DNA of 64,000 bases, taken from JBCBSP01 sp039819095 (GTDB lineage Bacteria; Pseudomonadota; Alphaproteobacteria; Caulobacterales; Maricaulaceae). The notes under the pieces are model-generated. The model had not been told where the DNA came from, did no database searches, and saw only the letters and a program-made list of their open reading frames with translations. Every line of letters starts with the position of its first letter. Position 1 is the stretch's first letter. Positions 63,725 through 64,000 of the stretch are shown here, one piece after another. The stretch lies in the NCBI GenBank assembly GCA_039819095.1, contig JBCBSP010000006.1:62001-126000 (forward strand), given 5' to 3'. Made by a program: the position numbers and the translations under genes.

Positions 63725-64000
63725 TCACGCCTGCGTCAGCAGCCCGTCCATCTCCGGCAGCTCCAGCGCCAAAGCGAGGTTCTGCACCGCCTGAACCGCC
63801 GCACCTTTCAGCAGGTTGTCGAGCGTGCACACGACGACACCGCGCCGACCGTCTTCAGCCACGGTGAATCCGCCAACCACCGCGCCAGGATTGAAGGACC
63901 CGTCGCGCGCCTCAGGCATCGTCTCGCGCACCTCGATCAGCGCTTCACCGTCATAGGCTTCGGCATAGATGGCGCGCAGCCGGTCGGCCGTCATGACGCT
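63725..64000 (-). CDS. argC: N-acetyl-gamma-glutamyl-phosphate reductase, 3' end (partial)
   Basis: The last 91 residues are in the window; the gene continues beyond 64000. The segment VVCTLDNLLKGAAVQAVQNLALALELPE near the C-terminus is a hallmark of ArgC, with FNPGAVVGGFTV upstream of it. It reduces N-acetylglutamyl phosphate in arginine synthesis, the pathway that argH, also in the window, completes. The adjoining gene upstream in orientation lies outside. Confidence 0.88.
   Translation of the reverse strand, partial: SVMTADRLRAIYAEAYDGEALIEVRETMPEARDGSFNPGAVVGGFTVAEDGRRGVVVCTLDNLLKGAAVQAVQNLALALELPEMDGLLTQA

Overview
The window is a GC-rich (roughly two thirds G+C), densely coded stretch of an alphaproteobacterial chromosome. 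Gene content fits a marine, aerobic, stalked-type lineage near Maricaulis/Oceanicaulis (Maricaulales/Hyphomonadales): an Oar-like TonB receptor, class Ia ribonucleotide reductase, a SAM-II riboswitch before metX, ExoD, COQ7, an HIG1-domain protein and GANTC sites near promoters. The lineage is inferred from content, not from a marker gene. Apart from one tRNA-Leu(CAA) there are no RNA operons, and I see no integrase, transposase, phage gene or CRISPR array.

Layout. 1-3.4 kb: a partial HSL-type esterase, a small unknown protein, a DUF924 protein overlapping a FATP-type acyl-CoA synthetase. 3.4-9.9 kb: a complete cytochrome bd module, cydABX on the minus strand and divergent cydDC on the plus strand. 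10-13.7 kb: tRNA-Leu, ExoD, DsbB coupled to COQ7 (a quinone-dependent oxidase beside a quinone biosynthesis enzyme), a HAD phosphatase and an HNH nuclease. 14-21.6 kb: a degenerate EAL-like protein, esterase, GluQ-RS, EamA transporter, TetR, HIG1 protein, serine hydrolase, cobalamin adenosyltransferase, YceI. 21.8-23.6 kb: etfBA. 23.6-27.9 kb: a four-gene exporter operon (permease, ATPase, HlyD adaptor, TolC/NodT channel). 27.9-28.8 kb: a conspicuous AT-rich island with two small secreted EF-hand proteins. 28.8-38 kb: TlpA, argH-lptM, nrdB, metX-metB under a SAM-II riboswitch, an unknown secreted protein, nrdA with paired NrdR boxes.

38.2-47.3 kb is the most unusual region: two PuuE-like polysaccharide-deacetylase-fold hydrolases, an isochorismatase-fold amidohydrolase, a CpcT/CpeT-like protein, an aliphatic-amidase-like protein with Ser where the catalytic Cys should be, a DUF1838 lipoprotein, a sodium:solute symporter, a DUF1330 protein, an acetyltransferase and a polytopic membrane protein. 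Two related palindromes precede its transcription units. I read it as a candidate uncharacterised pathway for a cyclic ureide or imide; this is inference.

47.3-64 kb: a YgjP-like metalloprotease, gltBD, bfd-bfr with an upstream inverted-repeat operator, and a zinc operon (ZIP permease, ZrgA-like His-rich protein, DUF3299 protein) behind a perfect Zur-type palindrome. Then come a possible structured RNA ending in a strong terminator, the Oar-like receptor, a GT39 glycosyltransferase, MsrA and the 3' end of argC. REP-like inverted repeats occupy several intergenic gaps. Many genes overlap by 4 bp, indicating tight translational coupling.
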